Part shown: piece after piece, positions 33,318-41,410 of the stretch
How positions within the stretch are numbered: the stretch's first letter is position 1
How the letters are laid out: each line of letters opens with the position of its first letter
NCBI RefSeq assembly: GCF_013377235.1
Contig: NZ_CP016226.1
Coordinates: forward strand, 1,302,001 to 1,366,000
Source: Mannheimia varigena
GTDB taxonomy: Bacteria; Pseudomonadota; Gammaproteobacteria; Enterobacterales; Pasteurellaceae
Direction of reading: 5' to 3'
Length of the DNA: 64,000 bases
Notes under the pieces: generated by a model
Seen by the model: only the letters and a program-made list of their open reading frames with translations
What the model was told of the DNA's origin: nothing
The model's database searches: none
Position numbers and translations under genes: made by a program

Positions 33318-33968
33318 ATGAGTATTTTCCAACAAACAAACCCAAATCGCCGCCGTTATGGTTTAGCGGCTTTTATCGGCATTATTGCAGGGATCATCTC
33401 TGCATTCGTAAAATGGGGTGCAGAACACCCATTCCCACCACGCAGCCCGATTGATTTATTCACCTCAGCTTGCCCACAACCTGTATTAGATGCAATGAAT
33501 GCTGCTGCAGATCAAGCCGCTGCAAAAGCGATTGCATTACAAGAATGTTCACGTGCATTTTTAAACCCACCAGCAGTGTTCTTGCGTGATTATGTCGGCA
33601 TCGACCCTTATAACACAGTTGCCTTTACCTTTGCAGATCACCCATTCAACTCAATCGGTGTGACCCATATGATTTTCTCGTTAGTGTTTGCTATCGGCTA
33701 CTGCATCGTGGCGGAAATTTTCCCGAAAATTAAATTCTGGCAAGGTATCGGTGCAGGTTTAATCGCAAATATCTGCGTACACTACATCACTTTCCCAGCA
33801 TTAGGCTTAACCCCACCAGTAGCTGAGTGGCCATTATACGAACATATTTCAGAATTAGTAGGCCATATTTTCTGGTTCTGGACAATTGAGGTTATCCGCC
33901 GTGATCTGCGTAACCGCATTACCCGTGAGCCGGATGCAGAAGTACCATTAGATCAACCATTCCGTTAA
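33318..33968 (+). CDS. YagU-family inner-membrane protein
   Basis: 216 residues with about four membrane segments (around residues 15-31, 118-136, 140-158 and 175-190). It has the DUF1440/YagU pattern: RRYGLAAFIGIIAGIISAFVKWGAEHPFPPR at the N-terminus and GAGLIANICVHYITFPALGLTPP near residue 150. In E. coli YagU is linked to acid resistance; the mechanism is not known. Single gene with its own terminator; ATTAGG weak ribosome-binding site. The charged C-terminus (EVPLDQPFR) is likely cytoplasmic. Confidence 0.88.
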   Translation: MSIFQQTNPNRRRYGLAAFIGIIAGIISAFVKWGAEHPFPPRSPIDLFTSACPQPVLDAMNAAADQAAAKAIALQECSRAFLNPPAVFLRDYVGIDPYNTVAFTFADHPFNSIGVTHMIFSLVFAIGYCIVAEIFPKIKFWQGIGAGLIANICVHYITFPALGLTPPVAEWPLYEHISELVGHIFWFWTIEVIRRDLRNRITREPDAEVPLDQPFR

Positions 33969-34011
33969 TCTATTGCAAGCGGTTAAATTTCACTAAAAAT
34001 TTACCAAACAA

Positions 34012-34041
34012 AAAGAGCATTGTATCACCACAATGCTCTTT
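34012..34041. terminator. Bidirectional terminator between the yagU-like gene and trkA
   Basis: AAAGAGCATTGT (34012-34023) pairs perfectly with ACAATGCTCTTT (34030-34041), with an A-run on the left and a T-rich tail on the right. Confidence 0.9.
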
Positions 34042-34045
34042 CTCT

Positions 34046-35422
34046 CTATAAGAAAAATACACTAAGTTGGAATAGTTTTTCAATTTCATCAATCTGCTTT
34101 TTATCATTCACAAAAATAATCACTCGGTCATTTTCCTGAATGATCGTGGACTTGTGAGCAATAATAACCTCTTCACCCCGCACCACAGCTCCGACAATTG
34201 CTCCTTGTGGGAGTTTTAATTCACGGATATGTCTACCCACCACTTTTGAGGAGCTTTCATCACCATGGGCAATAATTTCAACAGCCCCTGCAATACCAAG
34301 CTTCAGTGAGGATACTTGCAAAAAATCGCCTTTTCTAACATAGCTTGCAAGAGCTGAAATAGTCGCTTGTTGAGGGGAAATAGCAATATCAATGGTTCCA
34401 CCTTGAATGAGATGCAAATAAGCAGGACGCTGCACTAAAATAATTACTTTTTTTGCCCCGAGCCGTTTTGCCAATAATGCTGACATAATATTGGCTTCGT
34501 CATCGCTCGTTACTGCAAGGAATAAGTCGATATTTTCGATATGCTCTTCAAACAATAATTCTTCATCAGAAGCATCACCAGTTAAAACGAGTGTATTTGA
34601 GAGTTTTTCGGCTAATTTTTCGGCTAATTTTGGATTACGTTCAATCACTTTAACTCGATATTGATTTTCCAAATCTCGTGCTAAAGATGATCCGATACTA
34701 CCCCCACCTACAATCATAATGCGTTTATGCGGTTTATCTAGGCGTTGTAATTCCCCCATTACCGCTCGGATATGTTGAGTCGCACAGATGAAAAAGACCT
34801 CATCACCCGCTTCAATAATAGTTGTGCCTTGTGGGACTATTGCTTTGTCTTGGCGAAAAATGGCAACAATGCGAACTTCAATATGGGGAAGATGATCCTT
34901 CAAAGCTGAAATTGGATAGCCGACCAAAGGTCCGCCATAATAGGCTTTTACGTTTACAATACTCACTAATTCATTAGCAAACTGCGTGATTTGCAATGCA
35001 CCTGGATAGTGAATTAGGCGTAAAATATCTTCTTTTACCAAAATTTCAGGGGCGATAATATGGTCGATAGGTAGTACATCATCGTTAAATAGTCGCTCTT
35101 TTTCTCTCACATAATCGGCATTTCGGATTCGAGCAATTTTAGTTGGCACGTTAAAGAGCGTGTAGGCAATTTGGCAAGCAATCATATTCACTTCATCGCT
35201 GCTCGTTACCGCGACTAATAAATCTGCATCATTTGCCCCAGCATCTCGAAGTGTTTGCGGAGAGGCAAATTCGCCACGAATTACCTGTAAATCGTGCTTG
35301 TCTTTTAGCTTATCTAAACGAGCAGGATCGTTATCGACCAAAACAATATCGTTGTCATCGCTCACCAGATTTTCTGCGAGCGTAGAACCTGCTTGCCCCG
35401 CCCCTAAAATGATAATTTTCAT
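34046..35422 (-). CDS. trkA: Trk potassium uptake regulator TrkA
   Basis: Peripheral NAD-binding regulator of the TrkH/TrkG potassium channel. 458 residues, same as E. coli TrkA. Two RCK modules in tandem: the first Rossmann motif GAGQAGSTLAENL at residues 7-19, the second VGGGSIGSSLARDL near residue 238, each followed by a TrkA_C domain. Its ATG immediately follows the rsmB stop codon (TAG-ATG), indicating translational coupling in a rsmB-trkA operon, a common arrangement in Gammaproteobacteria. Confidence 0.97.
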   Translation of the reverse strand: MKIIILGAGQAGSTLAENLVSDDNDIVLVDNDPARLDKLKDKHDLQVIRGEFASPQTLRDAGANDADLLVAVTSSDEVNMIACQIAYTLFNVPTKIARIRNADYVREKERLFNDDVLPIDHIIAPEILVKEDILRLIHYPGALQITQFANELVSIVNVKAYYGGPLVGYPISALKDHLPHIEVRIVAIFRQDKAIVPQGTTIIEAGDEVFFICATQHIRAVMGELQRLDKPHKRIMIVGGGSIGSSLARDLENQYRVKVIERNPKLAEKLAEKLSNTLVLTGDASDEELLFEEHIENIDLFLAVTSDDEANIMSALLAKRLGAKKVIILVQRPAYLHLIQGGTIDIAISPQQATISALASYVRKGDFLQVSSLKLGIAGAVEIIAHGDESSSKVVGRHIRELKLPQGAIVGAVVRGEEVIIAHKSTIIQENDRVIIFVNDKKQIDEIEKLFQLSVFFL

Positions 35423-36742
35423 CTAACTTGCCACTTTTTGTAATTTTGCATAGAAGAAGCCATCGCCACCATTGTGTTGAGGGAAAAACTGTTTTTCCAA
35501 TATCTTTTCGCCATTAAAATCCATTTCCACTAATTTTGCATTTGGCATTGTTTGCACAAAGCGTTGAATTTGTTCGCTATTTTCCTCAGGTAGCACGGAA
35601 CAAGTTGAATACAGCAAAATGCCATTAGGTTTGAGCCTATTCCACAACGAATTGAGAATCTTGCCCTGAAGTTCTGCCAATTCAGCAATATCATTTTCTT
35701 GGCGTAACCATTTAATATCAGGGTGGCGACGAATAACCCCTGTTGCGGAACAAGGGGCATCTAATAAAATACGGTCGAACATTACATCACCGTCTAACCA
35801 TTCTTGAGGCTTTGAAGCATCACCACAAATCACAGTTGCACTTTGCTGAAGTCTGACTAAATTTTCTCGCACTCGGTTTAAACGGCTTTCTTCAATATCT
35901 AATGCGATAACTTTTGCATTCGGTGCTTTTTCTAAAATATGAGTGGTTTTTCCGCCCGGAGCAGCACAGGCATCTAAAATAGTTTCACCATTTTCTGCTC
36001 CCAGCAATTCTGCCGACCATTGTGCGTGAGCGTCTTGCACCGTTGCCCAACCTTGCTCGAAATTGTGTAGTTGATTTACGCTAACCGGCTTATCTAATAG
36101 CAAGGCACAATGAGGGGAACAAGCGGTCAGATTTGCTGAATTTTTTGCAACTACATCGCCAAGTAATACGGCATAGTCTTTTGCTTTGATATGTTGCTGA
36201 TTGACCCTAATCCACATTGGTGGACGTTGGTTGTTTGCCTCCACAATTTCTCGCCAATTTGGATAGACTTTTTTAAGTTTGTTCACCAGCCATTCAGGGT
36301 GTAACGTTTGCCAATGTTTATCCACCTTTGCCAAAATTTCGTCCTGCTCTCGCAAGAAACGGCGAAGTACACCATTGGTTAAAGCTCGGAAACTATCTAA
36401 TTTTAGCGATTTGGTTGCATTAACTACTTCATCAACCGCTGCGTGGGCAGGTACTCGCATATAAAGCAATTGATATAAACCCACCAGCAATAAGCAATGT
36501 ACTAAACGGGTTTTGCCTTTAAGCGGTTTTTCTACCAATAATTTGATGATCGATTCAAGGCGAGGCAACACTCGGCACACCCCAAAAGTGATTTCTTGTA
36601 CCAAAGGTAAATCTTTTGGGTCAAGCTGTTTTTGAGCTTCAGGAATAAGGGTTGAGAGCGATTTCCCTTGATCTAACACTTGTAAAATAATAGTTGCACT
36701 TACTGCTCGAGAAGAAAGTGCTTTTGTAGATTGTTTTTTCAT
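35423..36742 (-). CDS. rsmB: 16S rRNA m5C967 methyltransferase
   Basis: RsmB (Sun, Fmu) methylates C967 of 16S rRNA. 439 residues: N-terminal NusB-like RNA-binding domain (to about 140), then the Rossmann methyltransferase with CAAPGGKTTHILE, the catalytic DAPCSATGVIRRHPDIKW and the second cysteine in YSTCSVLPEEN. MKKQSTKALSSRAV matches family starts, but there is no Shine-Dalgarno: the ATG directly follows a terminator-shaped hairpin and its U-run. An in-frame ATG at 36772 would run through that hairpin (MPFCRMAFLF) and seems unlikely. Confidence 0.94.
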   Translation of the reverse strand: MKKQSTKALSSRAVSATIILQVLDQGKSLSTLIPEAQKQLDPKDLPLVQEITFGVCRVLPRLESIIKLLVEKPLKGKTRLVHCLLLVGLYQLLYMRVPAHAAVDEVVNATKSLKLDSFRALTNGVLRRFLREQDEILAKVDKHWQTLHPEWLVNKLKKVYPNWREIVEANNQRPPMWIRVNQQHIKAKDYAVLLGDVVAKNSANLTACSPHCALLLDKPVSVNQLHNFEQGWATVQDAHAQWSAELLGAENGETILDACAAPGGKTTHILEKAPNAKVIALDIEESRLNRVRENLVRLQQSATVICGDASKPQEWLDGDVMFDRILLDAPCSATGVIRRHPDIKWLRQENDIAELAELQGKILNSLWNRLKPNGILLYSTCSVLPEENSEQIQRFVQTMPNAKLVEMDFNGEKILEKQFFPQHNGGDGFFYAKLQKVAS

Positions 36743-36771
36743 AAATAAAAATGCCATTCGACAGAATGGCA
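36742..36771 (-). terminator. Terminator-like hairpin abutting the rsmB start codon
   Basis: On the minus strand TGCCATTC-TGTC-GAATGGCA (36752-36771) is followed by TTTTTATTT and then the rsmB ATG. It is probably the uspA-type gene terminator, but its U-run touches the start codon, leaving no room for a normal ribosome-binding site. Confidence 0.75.
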
Positions 36772-36792
36772 CTATTGTAACTGAATGCGAGA

Positions 36793-37218
36793 TTATCTTA
36801 AAACTAAAATTGGCTTGTTTGTATTACGAGCAACTTTTACCGTATTAGAGCTTAATCCTTTTGCTTCCGGCTTACTACTTGCAAGCATTAGGATTAAATC
36901 AACCGCTTTCTCATCAGCAATACGGCAAATTTCTTCGTAAATTGTGCCATACGCAACAATGTGTTGCACTTTTGAACCTTCAGGAAAATGTGCCTTAGTG
37001 AATTCGTGCAGTTTTTGATTAGCTTCTGCTACAACTTCTTTATCAAAGTTTTTTGGTAAAAACGCTGAAATGAGACTGTTATCCACAGGTTCAATAATAG
37101 AAGCCACACGATAAACTGCATTTGGATTATTTGCAGTCATTTTTAACGCAGTATCTACCACATATTTCGCACTTTTAAGATCAGTTAAATCAATGGCAAT
37201 AAGTATTTTGTTATACAT
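36793..37218 (-). CDS. Universal stress protein, TRAP-associated
   Basis: 141-residue UspA-domain protein (MYNKILIAIDLTDLKSAKYVVDTAL). It has the nucleotide-binding-type C-terminal segment LILMLASSKPEAKGLSSNTVKVARNTNKPILVLR, although the usual G-x2-G-x9-GS loop is changed (here ASSKPEAKGLSSNTV), so ATP binding is uncertain. It follows the TRAP permease gene by 37 bases on the same strand; a Usp encoded with TRAP genes is known (TeaD regulates the ectoine TRAP transporter), so a regulatory role on this transporter is inferred. ATG at 37218 has AGGA; the upstream frame is not translated. Confidence 0.85.
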   Translation of the reverse strand: MYNKILIAIDLTDLKSAKYVVDTALKMTANNPNAVYRVASIIEPVDNSLISAFLPKNFDKEVVAEANQKLHEFTKAHFPEGSKVQHIVAYGTIYEEICRIADEKAVDLILMLASSKPEAKGLSSNTVKVARNTNKPILVLR

Positions 37219-37255
37219 AATAATTCCTATAGGGAGGGAATGCCCTCCCATTTAC

Positions 37256-39892
37256 TTATGATTTTTTCACACGACGACGTTGGTTTGCCACCACGCCAAA
37301 CACCACTAACAAGGCTGGAATGAAAATCCAATCTTTCGATGGTGCATCTTGTGGAACTGCAACATAGTGAATAGTTTGATCCCAGTTTAAGCCTGCTTTA
37401 GCCGCTGGGGAATCAATCTCCACCATATCAATCACCACTTTTGGTGTTTCTACGCCATCAACTTCGATTTTTTCATCAGTTTGAATAAGCGTTAAACCTA
37501 AGTTTTTCAAACGCTCTTCGCCGGTTGAACCTTCTGGTACTGGTAATTGAGCGTAGAACTCAATTTCTTTACCGTACGGGTTCAAGCCTTCTACTTTTAA
37601 AGTAACATTCTGACCAACCTTGCTTTCAAGTAACTGTTCTGCAAAATGCACTGGTTCAATATGACGTTCAGACGGATAAATTCTATCCATAAAGAAACCT
37701 GGACGGAACAATGCAAATGCAGCTACTACAAGCAATAAAGTCTCCCACCATTTGTTTTTGGTAACAATATATTGCATTGTTGCAGAGGTAAAGGCGAGCA
37801 CCCCGACAGTTGCGGTAATAAATACTACCCAACCGTGTCCTGGATAACGTAAATCAATTAACAATAAGTCAGTATTAAAGATAAATAAGAACGGTAAAAT
37901 TGCTGTTCTTAAGCTATATTTAAACGCAACCATACCCGTATTAATTGGGCTACCACCTGAAATTGCTGCTGCAGCGAAAGAAGCTAAGCCAACAGGTGGA
38001 GTTACGTCTGCCATAATCCCGAAGTAGAACACAAATAAATGCACCGCAATCAATGGCACAATTAAACCGTTTTGGCGACCGACTTCCACAATAACCGTTG
38101 CCATTAATGATGATACGACAATGTAGTTTGCAGTAGTTGGCAGCCCCATACCTAAAATCAAGCTGAAGATGGCAACTAAAATCAACATTAGTACAATGTT
38201 GCCCATTGATAGTAACTCAATCACACTTGAGAGCTGCACACCGAAACCTGTTAATGCAACAACCCCCACAATAATACCTGCGGTTGCAGTTGCAAGGGCA
38301 ATACCCGTCATATTACGACCGCCAGCCTCAAGGCTATCTACCACATCTCGAATACCTTGCTTGATAATCTCTTTAGTTACCGTCTCCTTACGGAAGAAAT
38401 TGAGTAACGGGCGTTGGGTTAATTGAATGAAAATTAAGGTAATTGTTCCCCAGAACGCAGATAAACCCGGCGAAAGCATTTCCACCATTAAGCACCAAAG
38501 CAACACAACAACAGGAATGAGGTAATGTAAGCCTGCATTTACGGTTGGTTTTCTTTTTGGTAGAGAGACAATCTCTGAATTTGGATCGTCCGCTTCTAAG
38601 TCAGGGTAGTTTGCTACACGGCGAATAGCTAATAAATACCACAAGCCTAAGAATACGCAAACGATAATGAAGGCATAATTTTCAGCAACATTACGAATCC
38701 AACCTAAACCGTAGTAAACCCCGATAGCCAGACCAACAATCACTAAAATTGAAGCAACAGTTCTTAACAAGAAAACTAAAATCGGGCTTGGTTCTTCAGC
38801 TCTTGGTAAGCCTTGTAAATTCATCTTACAGGCTTCTAAATGCACGATATAAACCAATGCGATATAAGAAATCAATGCCGGTAAGAAGGCGTGCGTAATC
38901 AATTGACTATATGGCATATTCACATATTCAATCATCAAAAATGCCGCTGCTCCCATTACCGGTGGCATAATCTGTCCGTTCACGGAAGATGCCACTTCCA
39001 CCGCACCCGCTTTTTCTTTAGTAAAACCAACACGTTTCATCATTGGAATAGTGAACGTACCTGTAGTTACCACATTCGCAATTGATGAACCGGAAATTAA
39101 ACCTGTTAATGCAGAAGAGACTACCGCCGCTTTTGCAGGACCACCACGCAAATGCCCTAAATAAGCAAAAGCGGTCTTAATGAAATAGTTACCTGCACCA
39201 GCTTTGTCTAACAATGCACCAAACAACACAAACAAGAACACATATTTCGTTGAAACACCGAGTGCAACACCAAACACACCTTCGGTGGTAATCCATTGTT
39301 GGTTAATAATTTGGGAAAGTGAACCTGAGCGATGGCTTACAATCCAATCAGCCGGAAAATATTGCCCGAAGAAGTTATAAATCAGGAACACAATAGCAAT
39401 AATAACAAGCGGCAAGCCTAAGCTACGACGAGTAGCTTCAAGCACTAATAAAATCCCTAAGCAACCTGCGATAATATCTTGTGTATTAGGTGCACCAAAG
39501 CGTTTTACCAAGCCTTCATAGAAGAAAATATAGTACAACGCCAAGCAAGCTCCGACTATCGCAAACACCCAATCAATCTTTGGAATACGATGTTTTGGCG
39601 AAGTTGCAAAGGCAGGATAAGACAGGAAAGCCAAGAACATCGCAAAGGCTAAGTGGATAGAACGAGCTTTGGTGTCATCTACCACCACATTCAAGTTAAT
39701 ACCTGCTTGGGTAAGCCATTCTTGGAAAACAAATGGCAATGGAGAAGCGTAGTAAATTTGGAAGATAGACCAAAGAATAGCGACATACACAATGGCTTTT
39801 TTCGCCAAACCGGACGGAGTTCGACCACCTGTATCGTTTGAAGCGACCATATCTTGTAGGTCATCATAATCAGCTTTAGATTCAACCGACAT
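37256..39892 (-). CDS. TRAP transporter fused membrane subunit (4TM/12TM) with C-terminal DUF3394
   Basis: 878-residue fusion of the small DctQ-like and large DctM-like TRAP membrane subunits, typical for TAXI-type systems. The first about 130 residues hold the short-subunit helices; the long subunit covers roughly 140-720, with GAAAFLMIEYVNMPY and the family motif LGMGLPTTANYIV near residue 570. The last about 150 residues after the final helices form a soluble DUF3394 domain, in which VEIDSPAAKAGLNWDQTI has a PDZ-like turn. Works with the TAXI binding protein encoded upstream; substrate likely a dicarboxylate or amino acid, not determinable from sequence. Confidence 0.93.
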   Translation of the reverse strand: MSVESKADYDDLQDMVASNDTGGRTPSGLAKKAIVYVAILWSIFQIYYASPLPFVFQEWLTQAGINLNVVVDDTKARSIHLAFAMFLAFLSYPAFATSPKHRIPKIDWVFAIVGACLALYYIFFYEGLVKRFGAPNTQDIIAGCLGILLVLEATRRSLGLPLVIIAIVFLIYNFFGQYFPADWIVSHRSGSLSQIINQQWITTEGVFGVALGVSTKYVFLFVLFGALLDKAGAGNYFIKTAFAYLGHLRGGPAKAAVVSSALTGLISGSSIANVVTTGTFTIPMMKRVGFTKEKAGAVEVASSVNGQIMPPVMGAAAFLMIEYVNMPYSQLITHAFLPALISYIALVYIVHLEACKMNLQGLPRAEEPSPILVFLLRTVASILVIVGLAIGVYYGLGWIRNVAENYAFIIVCVFLGLWYLLAIRRVANYPDLEADDPNSEIVSLPKRKPTVNAGLHYLIPVVVLLWCLMVEMLSPGLSAFWGTITLIFIQLTQRPLLNFFRKETVTKEIIKQGIRDVVDSLEAGGRNMTGIALATATAGIIVGVVALTGFGVQLSSVIELLSMGNIVLMLILVAIFSLILGMGLPTTANYIVVSSLMATVIVEVGRQNGLIVPLIAVHLFVFYFGIMADVTPPVGLASFAAAAISGGSPINTGMVAFKYSLRTAILPFLFIFNTDLLLIDLRYPGHGWVVFITATVGVLAFTSATMQYIVTKNKWWETLLLVVAAFALFRPGFFMDRIYPSERHIEPVHFAEQLLESKVGQNVTLKVEGLNPYGKEIEFYAQLPVPEGSTGEERLKNLGLTLIQTDEKIEVDGVETPKVVIDMVEIDSPAAKAGLNWDQTIHYVAVPQDAPSKDWIFIPALLVVFGVVANQRRRVKKS

Positions 39893-39909
39893 AATAATTC
39901 CTCAAAAAG

Positions 39910-39967
39910 ACAAGCGGTCATATTTGATAAAAAATTTGCAAATTTTCTCGAAAAAAACACCGCTTGC
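39910..39967. repeat. Inverted pair of DNA-uptake sequences
   Basis: ACAAGCGGTCATATTTG (from 39910) and an opposed ACCGCTTG (to 39966) flank TTTGCAAATTTT, upstream of the TRAP membrane gene. Confidence 0.8.
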
Positions 39968-40039
39968 TAAACAAAATACTATGGATAACTTATAGATCAA
40001 AAGGAAAAATCGATAAATTATCAACAGCCTTATAAACGC

Positions 40040-40068
40040 AAAAAACCAGCACGCTAGAAAACGTGCTG
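40040..40068 (-). terminator. Hairpin with U-run between the TAXI and TRAP membrane genes
   Basis: On the minus strand CAGCACG-(8)-CGTGCTG followed by GTTTTTT. Probably limits read-through so that the binding protein is made in excess over the membrane subunit. Confidence 0.85.
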
Positions 40069-40097
40069 ATTACGTAGAAGCCTAAGATAAAATCAGA

Positions 40098-41060
40098 TTA
40101 TTTAATCCAACCCTTCTCTTTATAGTAACGAGCTGCACCTTCATGTAATGGTGCTGAAAGTGCATTTTTGATCATCTCTTCTTGTTTTAAATGTTCAAAC
40201 GCAGGGTGTAAACGTTTGAAACGGTCGAAGTTATCAAATACCGCTTTAGTTACGTTATACACTTTATCTGCATCAACATCGGCAGAAGTTACTAAGGTTG
40301 CATACACACCGAAGGTTTCTGTTGGCTCATCAGAACCTTTATATAAACCGCCCGGAATAGTTGCTTTTGCATAGTATGAGTGATCTGCCACTAATTTATC
40401 TATTTCAGGACCAGTTACCGGTACTAATTTTGCATCACAAGATGCTGCTGCTTCTTTTAACGCACCGTTCGGATGACCTACGTTATAAGTGATTGCATCT
40501 AAGTTGTTATCACACATTACCGATGCCATTTCAGCCGGTTTTAACTCAGAAGCCACTTTGAAATCTTTATCCGTCCAACCTTTTGCAGCTAAGATAACAT
40601 TCATTGTTGCACGAGTGCCGGAACCCGGATCACCCACGTTTACACGTTTTGCTTTTAAATCATCGAAAGATTTGATATTCGCATCAGTACGAGCCATTAC
40701 GGTGAATGGTTCAGGGTGAAGTGAGAAAATAGCACGGATCTTATCGTTTTTCTTACCTTCAAATGAGCTTGAGCCATTATATGCGTGATATTGCCAATCT
40801 GATTGTGCAATACCCATATCCATTTCTTTCGCTGCAATTGAGTTTAGGTTTGCAACCGAAGCTCCGGTTGAAGGTGCATTACATTTTAAACCTGTTTTCG
40901 CTGAATCACGGTTTACTAATTGGCAGATTGATTGACCCACAACATAATAAACCCCGGTTTGACCACCTGTACCGATAGTTACAAATGTTTCAGCAGCTTG
41001 AACTGAAGCTGTTCCCATCACAAGGCTTGCAAGGAAAGAAAGTTTGACTAATTTTTTCAT
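40098..41060 (-). CDS. TAXI-family TRAP solute-binding protein
   Basis: 320-residue periplasmic binding protein. Signal peptide MKKLVKLSFLASLVMGTASVQA with cleavage near residue 22. The mature start AETFVTIGTGGQTGVYYVVGQSICQLVNRD and the block MDMGIAQSDWQYHAYNG are typical of TAXI (TRAP-associated extracytoplasmic immunogenic) proteins. RVNVGDPGSGTRAT contributes the ligand pocket. It is upstream of the fused TRAP membrane gene with a terminator-like attenuator between. AGGAG ribosome-binding site. Confidence 0.95.
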   Translation of the reverse strand: MKKLVKLSFLASLVMGTASVQAAETFVTIGTGGQTGVYYVVGQSICQLVNRDSAKTGLKCNAPSTGASVANLNSIAAKEMDMGIAQSDWQYHAYNGSSSFEGKKNDKIRAIFSLHPEPFTVMARTDANIKSFDDLKAKRVNVGDPGSGTRATMNVILAAKGWTDKDFKVASELKPAEMASVMCDNNLDAITYNVGHPNGALKEAAASCDAKLVPVTGPEIDKLVADHSYYAKATIPGGLYKGSDEPTETFGVYATLVTSADVDADKVYNVTKAVFDNFDRFKRLHPAFEHLKQEEMIKNALSAPLHEGAARYYKEKGWIK

Positions 41061-41410
41061 TTTTAACTCCTACATTATCAGGATTAGAAAAGGAATGTAT
41101 TTATGAACATTGCCCAAACATAACAAGAGATACAAAACTTCTTTGAATTGCATTTGCCTCTTAATTCCAAGTTTTTAGCATAGATTTTTTAATTAGTAAA
41201 ATTATTTTTTATAATATTCCTATTTAGATTAGAGCATATTTCTATTTGGCCATTCTTCTAACACAAGATCTTATTCAATTATGCAAGTAATTATCATTTT
41301 TTTCCTTTTTTTGCTATACTCAGCCCGCGCCATAAAGGCACACTTTTTTTAGTGTTTTTAGAGTGGCGATTCAAATTTAATTACATTTTTTATAGGAAAA
41401 TTAAGAAAAA
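41061..41410. other. 350-base divergent gap between the TAXI gene and the second TonB receptor
   Basis: No gene seen. Very AT-rich. The right part carries the receptor promoter with a Fur-like site (41285-41320) and a small ACACT-T7-AGTGT hairpin followed by TTTTT (41340-41360), a possible leader attenuator. The TAXI promoter on the minus strand was not resolved. Confidence 0.5.
41285..41320 (+). promoter_or_regulatory. Promoter with Fur-like site for the 849-residue TonB receptor
   Basis: -35 TTATCA (41291-41296), 18-base spacer, -10 TATACT (41315-41320). The stretch AGTAATTATCATTTTT overlapping the -35 resembles a Fur box. Confidence 0.55.
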
